DNA of 64,000 nucleotides from Mycolicibacterium goodii (GTDB lineage Bacteria; Actinomycetota; Actinomycetes; Mycobacteriales; Mycobacteriaceae). The DNA is taken from positions 6,510,001-6,574,000 of the forward strand of contig NZ_CP092364.2 of the NCBI RefSeq assembly GCF_022370755.2, written 5' to 3'. This document shows, piece by piece, positions 18,975 through 27,927 of this stretch. How positions within the stretch are numbered: position 1 is the first letter of the stretch; each line of letters starts with the position of its first letter. Position numbers and translations under genes: made by a program. A model generated the notes under the pieces. The model was not told the origin of the DNA, ran no database searches, and saw only the letters and a list, made by a program, of their open reading frames with translations.

Positions 18975-19568
18975 GTGAGCCAGCTGTCCTTCTTCTCGGC
19001 CGAGTCGGTGCCGCCCGCGGTCACCGATCTCACCGGGATGCTGGCTGCGCCCGGCCAGATCGTGCTGGTCGGCGGCGGCGGCCATCCGACCGCCCGGATC
19101 TCGGTGGTGGTCGACGAGCTGTGGCGGGCGCACGCGCTCGCCGAGATGATCGAGCAGGCCGGGCTGACCGCGGAGATCGCGCGCACCGACGAGAACACCC
19201 CGCTGGTGCGCACGACGATGGACGTGCGGCTGGTGCCGCTCGCCCGGCAGTGGACGCGCGGCGCCGTCAAGACCGTGCCTCCCGAGTGGTTGCCGGGCTC
19301 GCGCGAGTTGCGGGCGTGGACGCTGGCCGCGGGGAGCCCGGAAGCCGACGACCGCTACCTGCTGGGGCTGGATCCGCACGCGCCCGACACCCATTCTGTG
19401 CTTGCCTCGGCAATGATGCGGGTGGGGATCGCGCCGACGTTGATCGGTACCCGCGGTTCTCGCCCGGCGTTGCGGATCAGTGGACGCCGACGCCTGTTGC
19501 GCCTGGTAGAGAACGTGGGGGAACCGCCGGGGGACGCCGCGGCGTTGGCGCAGTGGCCACGTATTTAA
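18975..19568 (+). CDS. Conserved hypothetical protein (Rv3647c-like)
   Basis: A 197-residue soluble protein from the GTG at 18975 (VSQLSFFSAESVPPAVTDL). It lies between cspA and topA as Rv3647c does. The central part IVLVGGGGHPTARISVVVDE is glycine-rich but is not a clear nucleotide-binding motif. Repeated arginine-rich turns occur in the C-terminal half (GSRPALRISGRRRLLRL). No signal peptide or membrane segment. I do not recognise a functional domain. Conserved placement beside topA suggests a nucleic-acid-related role, but this is only context. Confidence 0.8.
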   Translation: MSQLSFFSAESVPPAVTDLTGMLAAPGQIVLVGGGGHPTARISVVVDELWRAHALAEMIEQAGLTAEIARTDENTPLVRTTMDVRLVPLARQWTRGAVKTVPPEWLPGSRELRAWTLAAGSPEADDRYLLGLDPHAPDTHSVLASAMMRVGIAPTLIGTRGSRPALRISGRRRLLRLVENVGEPPGDAAALAQWPRI

Positions 19569-19671
19569 TGGTGCGCAGGCAGAGAGCCGGTTTGCATAGG
19601 CTCTAGGGGAATGCGAGATTGGCAGTTGCCTCGCGTGGCGAGGCGACTAAAGAAGTGGAGCGTAGGCACAG

Positions 19672-22509
19672 TTGGCTGGCGGCGACCGCGGCAGCGGAGG
19701 AACAGGTAATGTCCGGCGACTCGTGATTGTCGAGTCGCCGACGAAGGCGCGCAAGATAGCTGGCTACCTTGGCTCCGACTACGTCGTCGAATCGTCCCGC
19801 GGCCACATCCGTGACCTGCCCCGCAACGCCGCCGACGTGCCGGCGAAGTACAAATCCGAGCCGTGGGCACGACTGGGCGTCAATGTCGACCAGAACTTCG
19901 AGCCGCTCTACATCGTCAGCCCGGAGAAGAAGACCACCGTCACCGAGCTCAAAGGCCTGCTGAAGGACGTCGACGAGCTCTATCTCGCCACCGACGGTGA
20001 CCGCGAGGGTGAGGCGATCGCCTGGCACCTGCTGGAGACGCTCAAGCCGCGGGTCCCCGTCAAGCGGATGGTGTTCCACGAGATCACCGAGCCCGCGATC
20101 CGCAACGCCGCCGAGAACCCGCGAGACCTGGACATCGCCCTGGTCGACGCGCAGGAGACCCGCCGGATCCTCGACCGCCTGTACGGCTACGAGGTCAGCC
20201 CCGTGCTGTGGAAGAAGGTCGCGCCGAAACTGTCGGCGGGCCGCGTGCAGTCGGTGGCCACGCGCATCATCGTGCAGCGCGAACGCGAGCGCATGGCGTT
20301 CCACAGCGCGTCGTACTGGGATGTGACCGCCGAGCTCGACGCGTCGGTGTCGGACCCCGCCGCGTCCCCTCCCAGGTTCACCGCCAAGCTCAACACGGTC
20401 GACGGGCGCCGCGTCGCCACCGGACGTGACTTCGACTCACTCGGCCAGCTCAAGCGTCCCGATGAGGTGCTGGTGCTCGACGAGGCGAGCGCGGGCGCAC
20501 TGGCCTCGGGGCTGCGCGGTGCGCAGCTTGCCGTCACCTCGGTCGAGCAGAAGCCCTACACCCGCAGGCCCTACGCACCGTTCATGACGTCGACGCTGCA
20601 GCAGGAAGCCGCCCGCAAGCTGCGGTTCTCGTCCGAGCGCACGATGAGCATCGCGCAGCGGCTGTACGAAAACGGCTACATCACCTACATGCGTACCGAC
20701 TCGACGACGCTGTCGGAGTCGGCCATCAACGCCGCGCGGACGCAGGCCCGTCAGCTCTACGGCGAGGAGTACGTGCATCCGTCGCCGCGGCAGTACACAC
20801 GCAAGGTCAAGAACGCGCAGGAGGCCCACGAGGCCATCCGCCCCGCCGGCGACGTCTTCCAGACGCCCGGCCAGCTGCACAGCGCGCTGGACACCGACGA
20901 GTTCCGCCTCTACGAGCTGATCTGGCAGCGCACCGTGGCCTCGCAGATGGCCGACGCGCGTGGCACCACGCTGAGCCTGCGTATCGCCGGAGCCGCCCAG
21001 GCGGCGACATTGGACGGGGGCGACGCCGGCGTTCATCAGGTCGTCTTCAACGCCTCGGGTCGCACCATCACGTTCCCGGGCTTCCTCAAGGCGTACGTCG
21101 AGAGCATCGACGAACTCGCCGGCGGCGAGTCCGACGACGCCGAGAGCCGCCTACCCAACCTGACGCAGGGGCAGCGCGTCGACGCGGCCGATCTCAGCGC
21201 GGACGGCCACCAGACCAGTCCGCCCGCCCGCTACACCGAGGCCTCCTTGATCAAGGCGCTCGAAGAGCTCGGCATCGGCAGGCCGTCGACCTACAGCTCG
21301 ATCATCAAGACCATCCAGGACCGCGGCTACGTCCAGAAGAAGGGCAGCGCACTGGTGCCGTCCTGGGTCGCGTTCGCCGTCGTCGGTCTGCTGGAGCAGC
21401 ATTTCGGCCGGCTCGTGGACTACGACTTCACCGCGGCGATGGAAGACGAACTCGACGAGATCGCCAACGGCCAGGAGCAACGGACCAACTGGCTCAACAA
21501 CTTCTACTTCGGCGGCGAACACGGCGTCGAGGGCTCGATCGCGCGCGCGGGCGGGCTCAAGCAGCTCGTGGGCGGCAACCTCGAGGGCATCGATGCGCGG
21601 GAAGTCAACTCCATCAAGGTTTTCGACGACTCCGAGGGCCGTCCGGTGTACGTGCGGGTGGGCCGCAATGGACCGTACCTGGAGCGCATGGTCGACGACC
21701 CTGACAACCCGGGTGAGCTGAAACCGCAACGCGCCAACCTCAAAGAGGACCTGACCCCCGATGAGCTCACCCCCGAGCTCGCGGAAAAGCTGTTCGCCAC
21801 ACCGCAAGAGGGACGCTCGCTGGGGATCGACCCGGAGACCGGACACGAGATCGTGGCCAAGGACGGACGTTTCGGCCCCTACGTCACCGAGGTGCTGCCG
21901 GAACCCGAAGACGGCGGGGACGACGGCACTGCCGGCACCCCGGCGAAGAAGGGCAAGAAGCCGACGGGCCCCAAGCCGCGCACGGGTTCGCTGTTCCGGT
22001 CCATGGACCTGGAGACCGTGACGCTGGAGGACGCGCTCAAGCTGCTGTCGCTGCCGCGCGTCGTGGGTGTCGATCCGTCGACCAACGAGGAGATCACCGC
22101 ACAGAACGGCCGCTACGGGCCGTACCTCAAGCGCGGCAGCGACTCTCGTTCGCTGGCCACCGAGGACCAGATCTTCACGATCACCCTCGACGAGGCGCTC
22201 AAGATCTACGCCGAGCCGAAACGCCGTGGCCGCCAGGCCGCGTCGGCTCCGCCGCTGCGCGAACTCGGCAACGACCCGGTCTCGGGCAAGCCCATGGTGA
22301 TCAAGGACGGCCGCTTCGGCCCGTACGTGACCGACGGCGAGACCAACGCGAGCCTGCGCAAGGGTGACGACGTGCTGTCGATCACCGACGAGCGTGCCTC
22401 CGAACTGCTGGCCGATCGCCGTGCCCGCGGGCCGGTGAAGAAGAAGGCCGCCAAGAAGGCACCCGCCAAGAAGGCTGCTGCGAAGAAGGCCGCCGCCAAG
22501 AAGGCGTAG
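19672..22509 (+). CDS. topA: DNA topoisomerase I
   Basis: A type IA topoisomerase relaxing negative supercoils, 945 residues from a TTG at 19672. The Toprim domain starts at LVIVESPTKARKI (residue 17) and holds the acidic triad DGDREGEAIAW (about 108). The catalytic tyrosine in YITYMRTDS is residue 339, the number known for M. smegmatis TopoI; this supports the TTG start. The C-terminal part lacks zinc fingers and carries mycobacterial repeats (GRFGPYVT/GRYGPYLK units). It ends in a lysine/alanine tail (KKAAKKAPAKKAAAKKAAAK) that promotes DNA clamping in this genus. Essential housekeeping gene. Confidence 0.98.
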   Translation: MAGGDRGSGGTGNVRRLVIVESPTKARKIAGYLGSDYVVESSRGHIRDLPRNAADVPAKYKSEPWARLGVNVDQNFEPLYIVSPEKKTTVTELKGLLKDVDELYLATDGDREGEAIAWHLLETLKPRVPVKRMVFHEITEPAIRNAAENPRDLDIALVDAQETRRILDRLYGYEVSPVLWKKVAPKLSAGRVQSVATRIIVQRERERMAFHSASYWDVTAELDASVSDPAASPPRFTAKLNTVDGRRVATGRDFDSLGQLKRPDEVLVLDEASAGALASGLRGAQLAVTSVEQKPYTRRPYAPFMTSTLQQEAARKLRFSSERTMSIAQRLYENGYITYMRTDSTTLSESAINAARTQARQLYGEEYVHPSPRQYTRKVKNAQEAHEAIRPAGDVFQTPGQLHSALDTDEFRLYELIWQRTVASQMADARGTTLSLRIAGAAQAATLDGGDAGVHQVVFNASGRTITFPGFLKAYVESIDELAGGESDDAESRLPNLTQGQRVDAADLSADGHQTSPPARYTEASLIKALEELGIGRPSTYSSIIKTIQDRGYVQKKGSALVPSWVAFAVVGLLEQHFGRLVDYDFTAAMEDELDEIANGQEQRTNWLNNFYFGGEHGVEGSIARAGGLKQLVGGNLEGIDAREVNSIKVFDDSEGRPVYVRVGRNGPYLERMVDDPDNPGELKPQRANLKEDLTPDELTPELAEKLFATPQEGRSLGIDPETGHEIVAKDGRFGPYVTEVLPEPEDGGDDGTAGTPAKKGKKPTGPKPRTGSLFRSMDLETVTLEDALKLLSLPRVVGVDPSTNEEITAQNGRYGPYLKRGSDSRSLATEDQIFTITLDEALKIYAEPKRRGRQAASAPPLRELGNDPVSGKPMVIKDGRFGPYVTDGETNASLRKGDDVLSITDERASELLADRRARGPVKKKAAKKAPAKKAAAKKAAAKKA

Positions 22510-22557
22510 CGCGTTTCCGCGTCACCGCGCTGCGCCCAAGCCGTATTCCGGCAGGGG

Positions 22558-24210
22558 CTACTCGACCTTTTCCTGCTGGAATGCCGTTTCGGGCGAACGG
22601 GCGGCCTCATCCGTCGAGGCCCGCTGGGCGGCGCCGTTGAGATCCTCGGGACGCGCCAGGTTGATCGGGCGCGCCAGCTGCGTGGGCACGGTGCGGCCGC
22701 GCAGTTCGACGATCTCGCCGACGTCCCAGCACAGCGCCTCGGAATCCAGGGCACCGCTCACCGCGATCGCCGATGCCAGCACGTGGCCTTCTTCGAGTTT
22801 GGCGAGCTCGGTGAGACGCGCGGCCTCGTTGACCGGGTCGCCGATCACGGTGTACTCGAAACGGGCCTTGGCGCCGATGTGGCCGGCGATCGCGCGTCCC
22901 GCCGACACCCCGATGCCGAACTCGGTCTCGGTGCCCAGCACCTTGATCAGCTCGTCGTGCAGCTCGCGGGACGCCGCCAGCGCGCCGCCGGGGGCGTCGG
23001 GATGCTCGATGGGCGCGCCGAAGATCGCCAGCGCCGCGTCGCCCTGGAACTTGTTGACGAACCCGCCGTGCTTGTTGACGGTGTCGACGATGACGCGGAA
23101 GAACTCGTTGAGCAGGTTCACCACGTCGGCCGCGGGAATCGTCGAGGCCAGATGCGTCGACCCCACCAGATCCACGAACAGCACCGCGACGTCGCGTTCC
23201 TGGCCGCCCAGCTCGGTGCCGCGTTCCAGCGCGCGGCGCGCGACGTCCTCGCCGACGTAGCGCCCGAACAGGTCGCGCAGACGTTGACGTTCGGCCAGGT
23301 CGCGGACCATGTCGTTGAACCCGGCCTGCAGCAGGCCAAGCTCGCTGGCGTCGTAGATCTGCATATGCGCGTTGTAGTTGCCGCGCTGCACCTCACCGAG
23401 CGCCCAACGCAGCTGGCGCAGCGGATCGGCGATCGACATCGCGACCAGGACCGTGCTGGCCAGCCCGATCACCAGCGCAGCGACGGCCAGCAGCAGGATC
23501 GGGGTGTTGAGCCGGTCCGCCGACGCGGTCAGGATCGAGAACTTGCTGGCCACCAGGGCCAGGATGATCGCGAGCAGCGGCACGCCCGTCGAGAGCACCC
23601 ACGTCAGCACCTGGCGCAGGATCACCCCGGGTGCGCGGAAGTTCTCCGGCACCCCGCCACGCAGTGCCGCCACCGCGACCGGGCGCAGCACGCGCTCGGA
23701 CTGCAGGTAGCCGATGATCGCGGTCGCCGTCGCACCCAGCGCGGTCGCCACGGCGACGACCGGTGCCGATTGGCTCGCCACGGGCCAGCTGGCGACGATG
23801 AACACGATCGAACCCAGGCACCAGTTGGTGACGCTGATCAGGGTCCGGTAGAACGGCATCTTCAGCGCGCGGGCGCGCGCCAGCTCGGTGATCCCCGGGT
23901 CGCCGTCGGACAGCACTGTCTCGCGGCGCTGCCAGCGGATGACCGGGATCAGCAGGCGTAAGGCCAGGTAGGCGCCGACGGTGAACGACACGAACAGGTA
24001 GCCCAGGAAGATCGCGAGGTTGAACGCGGGCAGGTCCTGCAACTGGATGCGGTCCTCGGGCGGCAGCCCGAACCGCAGAAAGCCGAGCACGAACAACGCA
24101 CCGATGATGTCGGCCTGCAGCATGCCCAGTGTGAACACCGGCCACGGGGTGCGCGCCACCCACCGGGCGAATGCACCGATTCGCGCGATGGGGATGGGCT
24201 CCGTGGTCAC
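22558..24210 (-). CDS. Membrane class III adenylate cyclase with HAMP domain (Rv3645-like)
   Basis: A 550-residue integral membrane cyclase making cAMP from ATP. About six hydrophobic segments fill residues 15-270. A HAMP linker (LRQLRWALGEVQRGNYNAHMQIYD) precedes the catalytic domain (about 330-515). Metal-binding aspartates are in VAVLFVDLVGST and KFQGDAALAIFG (with the purine-selecting lysine). FEYTVIGDPVNEAARL has the second selectivity residue and the Asn/Arg transition-state pair, so a homodimer should be active. Corresponds to Rv3645, a major cAMP producer in M. tuberculosis. Convergent with topA, divergent from the delta-prime gene. Confidence 0.93.
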   Translation of the reverse strand: MTTEPIPIARIGAFARWVARTPWPVFTLGMLQADIIGALFVLGFLRFGLPPEDRIQLQDLPAFNLAIFLGYLFVSFTVGAYLALRLLIPVIRWQRRETVLSDGDPGITELARARALKMPFYRTLISVTNWCLGSIVFIVASWPVASQSAPVVAVATALGATATAIIGYLQSERVLRPVAVAALRGGVPENFRAPGVILRQVLTWVLSTGVPLLAIILALVASKFSILTASADRLNTPILLLAVAALVIGLASTVLVAMSIADPLRQLRWALGEVQRGNYNAHMQIYDASELGLLQAGFNDMVRDLAERQRLRDLFGRYVGEDVARRALERGTELGGQERDVAVLFVDLVGSTHLASTIPAADVVNLLNEFFRVIVDTVNKHGGFVNKFQGDAALAIFGAPIEHPDAPGGALAASRELHDELIKVLGTETEFGIGVSAGRAIAGHIGAKARFEYTVIGDPVNEAARLTELAKLEEGHVLASAIAVSGALDSEALCWDVGEIVELRGRTVPTQLARPINLARPEDLNGAAQRASTDEAARSPETAFQQEKVE

Positions 24211-24292
24211 GTCTTTACCGTATCGGGCCGGGGGGACGTTGAGCGCTGCTGCCAGCCACTTGTGTCGGAGCGGGCCACTACTGTTGTGCGCG

Positions 24293-25501
24293 ATGAGCGG
24301 TGTCTTTTCGCGTCTGGTGGGTCAGCAGACGGTGGAACAGGAGCTGGTGGCGGCCGCCGCGGCCGCGCGGGGTGATTCCGCCCACAGCGGCGTCGCAACC
24401 GGCACGATGACCCACGCGTGGCTGATCACGGGCCCTCCGGGGTCCGGTCGATCGGTCGCGGCGCTGTGTTTCGCGGCCGCCTTGCAGTGCACATCCGACG
24501 GTCCTCCCGGCTGCGGCGAGTGCCGCGCCTGCACGACGACGATGGCCGGCACGCACGCCGATGTGCGCCGCATCGTGCCCGAGGGACTCTCGATCGCGGT
24601 CAAGGAGATGCGCGAGATCGTCCAGATCGCGTCGCGGCGGCCTGGGACCGGCCGCTGGCAGGTCGTGGTGATCGAGGACGCCGACCGGCTCACCGAGGGC
24701 GCCGCCAACGCCCTGCTCAAGGTGGTGGAGGAGCCGCCGCCGTCGACGGTGTTCCTGCTGTGTGCGCCGTCGGTGGATCCCGAGGACATCGCGATCACGC
24801 TGCGCTCGCGATGCCGACACGTCGCCCTGACGACGCCGTCGGTCGACGCCATCGCCGACGTCCTGATCACCGGCGACGGTCTGCCGCCCGAGGACGCGCG
24901 CTGGGCGGCGTCGGTGTGCGGAGGCCACGTCGGACGCGCCCGGCGTCTGGCGACCGATCCTGAGGCCAGGGAGCGGCGCAAACGCGCGCTCGGGTTGGCC
25001 CGAGACGCCGCGACACCGTCGCGCGCGTACGCCGCCGCCGAGGAGATGGTGGCCGTCGCCGAGGCGGAGGCCGTCGCGCTGACCGCCGACCGCAACGAGA
25101 CCGAGACCGAGGAGCTCAAGACGGCTCTGGGCGCGGGGGGAACCGGCAAGGGGACCGCGGGCACCATGCGCGGTGCCGCCGGCGCGCTCAAGGAGCTCGA
25201 GAAGCGGCAGAAGTCGCGCCAGACACGCGCGTCCCGCGACGCGCTGGATCGCGCGCTGATCGACCTCGCGACCTACTTCCGCGATGCGCTGCTGGCCTCG
25301 TCGGGGGCCACCACCGTGACCGCGAACCACCCGGACATGTCGGAGAAGGTCGCCGCCCTGGCCGCCCACGCCGCGCCGGATCGCCTGCTGCGCTGCATCG
25401 AGGCCGTGCTCGAATGCCGCGAAGCCCTGGCCGTCAACGTCAAGCCGAAGTTCGCCGTCGACGCCATGGTCGCCACCATCGGACAGGCGCTGCGGGGCTG
25501 A
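24293..25501 (+). CDS. holB: DNA polymerase III delta-prime subunit (Rv3644c-like)
   Basis: A 402-residue clamp-loader subunit. AAA+ fold: the P-loop GPPGSGRS (residues 47-54) has arginine in place of the lysine, as expected for delta prime, which does not hydrolyse ATP. A zinc module CTSDGPPGCGECRAC follows. VVVIEDADRLTEGAANALLKVVEEPP is the Walker-B/SRC-adjacent region typical of DnaX/HolB, and TLRSRCRH is the sensor region. A charged linker with repeated Glu/Lys (about 285-320) precedes the C-terminal collar domain. Start is the ATG at 24293; a longer frame upstream overlaps the cyclase promoter. Followed by tRNA-Thr as in M. tuberculosis. Confidence 0.95.
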   Translation: MSGVFSRLVGQQTVEQELVAAAAAARGDSAHSGVATGTMTHAWLITGPPGSGRSVAALCFAAALQCTSDGPPGCGECRACTTTMAGTHADVRRIVPEGLSIAVKEMREIVQIASRRPGTGRWQVVVIEDADRLTEGAANALLKVVEEPPPSTVFLLCAPSVDPEDIAITLRSRCRHVALTTPSVDAIADVLITGDGLPPEDARWAASVCGGHVGRARRLATDPEARERRKRALGLARDAATPSRAYAAAEEMVAVAEAEAVALTADRNETETEELKTALGAGGTGKGTAGTMRGAAGALKELEKRQKSRQTRASRDALDRALIDLATYFRDALLASSGATTVTANHPDMSEKVAALAAHAAPDRLLRCIEAVLECREALAVNVKPKFAVDAMVATIGQALRG

Positions 25502-25564
25502 CTCCCGGACCGTTTTGGTTGCACGGCGGGCGCTGCCGTAGACTCGTCCCGCCTGCACGGGCAC

Positions 25565-25640
25565 GCCGCCTTAGCTCAGTCGGTAGAGCGATTCACTCGT
25601 AATGAATAGGTCGGGGGTTCGATTCCCCCAGGCGGCTCCA
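25565..25640 (+). tRNA. thrT: tRNA-Thr (anticodon CGT), CCA encoded
   Basis: 76 nt with a perfect acceptor stem GCCGCCT/AGGCGGC, D-stem GCTC/GAGC, and anticodon stem ATTCA/TGAAT around loop CTCGTAA. The T-stem has loop TTCGATT. Discriminator T and an encoded CCA end the gene. Anticodon CGT reads ACG. Confidence 0.98.
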
Positions 25641-25726
25641 TCTGGTTTTCAACGGCTCCGAAACCGACGCAAATGTCGCTCACCCCGCCTTGCAGCGGCA
25701 TTTACGTCGATCTCGCGAAGACGGAG

Positions 25727-26604
25727 CTATCCGGGCGCGGCGTAGACGTCGTCCAGGAACGCGTCGACCAGTGGCACCACCTCATCGAGGTGGGTCTCCA
25801 ACAGCCAGTGCCCACCGCCGAGCAGGTGGATGTCCGCGTCCGGAAGATCCCGCAGGTACGCGCGCGCCGACGCCTCCGGCATGTAGCCGTCGTGCGGGCC
25901 CCACACGATCAGCACCCGCGGCTGCTGCTCGCGTAGATACGCCCGCTCGGCCGCGAACCAGCCCAGCGTCGTCGGCTGGTCCTCCAGGAGCCGGATCAGG
26001 TTGGCGACGCGCTCCGGCGTCGACATCAACGACCAGTGCAGCGTCCACAGGTCCGGGCTGATGCGGTCGGCGACGTCGTCGGGCAGCTCGCCACGGAATT
26101 CGGTCTCGAAGCCGTGCAGCGTCACGTGCTGCGCGATCCGCCGGCGGGCGTCGGGGCCGGGGTTGTGCCACGACTCCTTGAGGAAGTCGTACTTGGGTCC
26201 GAAGGCATCCTCGTAGATGTCGCCGTTCTGGATGATCAAGCCGGCGACACGCTCGGGCTTCGCCAGTGCCAGCTGGAAGCCGAACTGCGAGCCGTAGTCG
26301 TGCAGCCAGATCACGTAGCGGTCCAGCCCGAGCGTGTCGACGAAGCTCTGCAGGAAGTCGCTGTACGCGGCGAATGTGTAGGCGAATTCCTGTGCGGAAG
26401 GGGTTGCGCTGTAACCGAATCCGGGCAGGTCCGGGGCGATGAGGCGCCACCGGTCACCGAGGGCGGCCATGAGGTTGCGGTAGACGTACGACGACGCCGG
26501 ATAACCGTGGGGGAGCAGCAGTATCGGGGCGTCGACGGGCCGGCGGTGCGGTAGAACGTGTCGACCCCGTCGACGACGACGCGGTGGTGGGTTACAGGGC
26601 TCAC
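25727..26604 (-). pseudogene. Alpha/beta hydrolase (haloalkane dehalogenase/epoxide hydrolase type), frameshifted
   Basis: The gene starts at the GTG at 26604 (VSPVTHHRVVVDGVDTFYRT) in one frame. The rest, LLLPHGYPASSYVYRNLMAALG through the stop at 25727, continues in the next frame. One base appears to be missing around 26531-26541, where AGP must join DAPILL. The remainder is intact: oxyanion HGYP, nucleophile Asp in WLHDYGSQFGF, catalytic Asp in VWGPHDGYMP, and His in LGGGHWLLETH. It is either a recent pseudogene, a sequencing error, or a protein restarted at the ATG at 26470. GTGA overlap with the upstream decarboxylase-like gene shows they form one operon. Confidence 0.8.
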
Positions 26605-26966
26605 GAGCCCTCGAGTACCCCTTTGGCCACTGTCATCGCCGTGTTGGCGTTCGGGAATCCGGCGTAGCCGCTGGAGTGGTAGATGACCTCGGCGATCTCC
26701 TGCTCGGTGAGACCGTTGTTGCGGGCGATCTTGACGTGTGACGCGAACTCGTCAGTGGCGCGCAGGGCGATCAGGATGCCCATGGTCACCAGGCTGCGAT
26801 CCCGACGGCTCAGGCCCTCGCGGCTCCACAACCGCCCGAAGACGTTGTCGAGCCCGATTTCCAACAGCTCATCGCCGAATGACCCATCGCGCTGGAAGCC
26901 CTCGAGCGGTACGTCGGGGAGCAGCTCGCGCAGGACTTGGAGGCCTTTTTCACGCACATCTGTCAT
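26601..26966 (-). CDS. Carboxymuconolactone decarboxylase-family protein
   Basis: A 121-residue CMD/AhpD-fold protein. The core RDRSLVTMGILIALRATDEFASHVKIARNNGLTEQEIAEVIYH matches PcaC-type gamma-carboxymuconolactone decarboxylases. There is no AhpD CxxC redox pair, so the decarboxylase-like branch fits better than a peroxidase role. With the coupled alpha/beta hydrolase downstream, it resembles a split PcaC-PcaD type pair, though no other protocatechuate genes are near. The ATG at 26966 sits inside a long palindrome. Confidence 0.87.
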   Translation of the reverse strand: MTDVREKGLQVLRELLPDVPLEGFQRDGSFGDELLEIGLDNVFGRLWSREGLSRRDRSLVTMGILIALRATDEFASHVKIARNNGLTEQEIAEVIYHSSGYAGFPNANTAMTVAKGVLEGS

Positions 26967-26987
26967 GCCTGCCAGCTTGGCATGACA
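26961..26987. promoter_or_regulatory. 27-bp palindrome spanning the start codon of the CMD-family gene
   Basis: TGTCATGCC (26961-26969) and GGCATGACA (26979-26987) are perfect inverted 9-mers around a 9-bp centre, with an inner TGCCA-N3-TGGCA. The ATG (minus strand 26966-26964) lies within the first arm. Likely an operator; a leaderless transcript would be blocked directly. No regulator gene is adjacent. Confidence 0.6.
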
Positions 26988-27430
26988 TGCCTATTGGCTC
27001 GGGACCACTCGTATGCTTGCTTCCAGTCACTCGCTCCTGAGAGGCCAGCCTGGCACTGCGTCGCCGTGGGGCGGAGGTTGATCTTTGTATCCGGTCATCA
27101 TCTCTCTCCGCTGAGCCTCGTTGTGGGGCATGGAATCGCTGCAGCGCTTCTCAATTCCGGGAGTTGGGGAGTTGTCGAGGACGGGCCGAGTGATCGGTCC
27201 CCATCCGACGCTACTTGACGCAGTGATGAACCAGTTGCCGAAGACGTCGACTTGAGGGGCGGGTGCTGCCGCACTGATATTCCGACGTAAGGAGAGTCGT
27301 TATGCGGCTCGACTCCGGCTTGAGTCTCTCTGGCGGACGCTGATATAGGAATCAGGGTTCACGCTGCTTTTGATGGAGTTCGCATAAGATCCGGAGCAGA
27401 TTAACGCGCGAATTCCTTGCGGAATTTCGG
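26988..27430. other. Intergenic stretch, lower GC, no recognised gene
   Basis: About 440 bp before the lipoprotein pseudogene. No protein family, tRNA or insertion-sequence ends seen on either strand. A 13-codon frame (ATG 27302, ribosome site AAGGAGAG) is the only start with good ribosome-binding context and codes for nothing I recognise. Base composition already shifts toward the AT-richer island that follows. Confidence 0.45.
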
Positions 27431-27845
27431 TCACCCAAGTATGTGGTCTGTGTTGTGACCGAAGTGTGGTACCGCGTTGGGCGGCGTGCTTCGTTGATAG
27501 ATGCCCAGAGGGCGTATGTCGGTGAGTTCGCTTTGGTAGGGGCCTTCATTGGTGGGCTGATTCTCTGGTGTGGCCCGTTGGAATCCCGGATAGACGTTGT
27601 TGATATCGGACGTCATGGTCGCGACTTTCATACGACTCGATTTACGCGCGAACTGGCACTGCAGGTCCCATGGTCCCATCGATGCCCGGTGCGGCGGTCC
27701 AGTGAAAGCGAAAGTCGTTGAGAAGTGCTGGCCAATTTGGAAATTGCTGATCCGAGCGGGAGGAAGAAGTGGAATCCGAGTCGGATTTCGGGGTGCAGCT
27801 AGGTAGCAGCGCTGCCGTGAGCAGGACCGCTACAAGACGCCACAT
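27431..27845 (-). pseudogene. Second lipoprotein copy, frameshifted
   Basis: Starts at the ATG at 27845 with MWRLVAVLLTAALLPSC, a lipoprotein signal with lipobox cysteine. It then reads FRFHWTAAPGIDGTMGPAVPVRA before a TAA at 27642-27644. The adjacent upstream lipoprotein has FQWTASPGISLTEGPAVPIRAYLESW at the same place. Losing one base in the next codon explains the stop, and the following frame resumes with NNVYPGF (SAYPGF in the intact copy). After that the similarity fades and the frame ends at 27431. So this is a tandem paralogue that has decayed. Confidence 0.7.
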
Positions 27846-27927
27846 AGATTCTGTTGATAGTCGGCTGCGTCCGCCGTGGCCACAAGCACCCGTGAGCCGT
27901 TCTTGGTGCAGTACCGGGGTGTCGTCG

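Noticed and set aside
22437..22508. Lysine-codon repeats at the end of topA as a mobile or satellite repeat
   Set aside because: They are the normal basic tail of mycobacterial topoisomerase I.
27302..27343. 13-codon frame with ribosome site AAGGAGAG as a leader peptide
   Set aside because: No attenuator hairpin and no gene downstream on that strand; the amino-acid content gives no clue.
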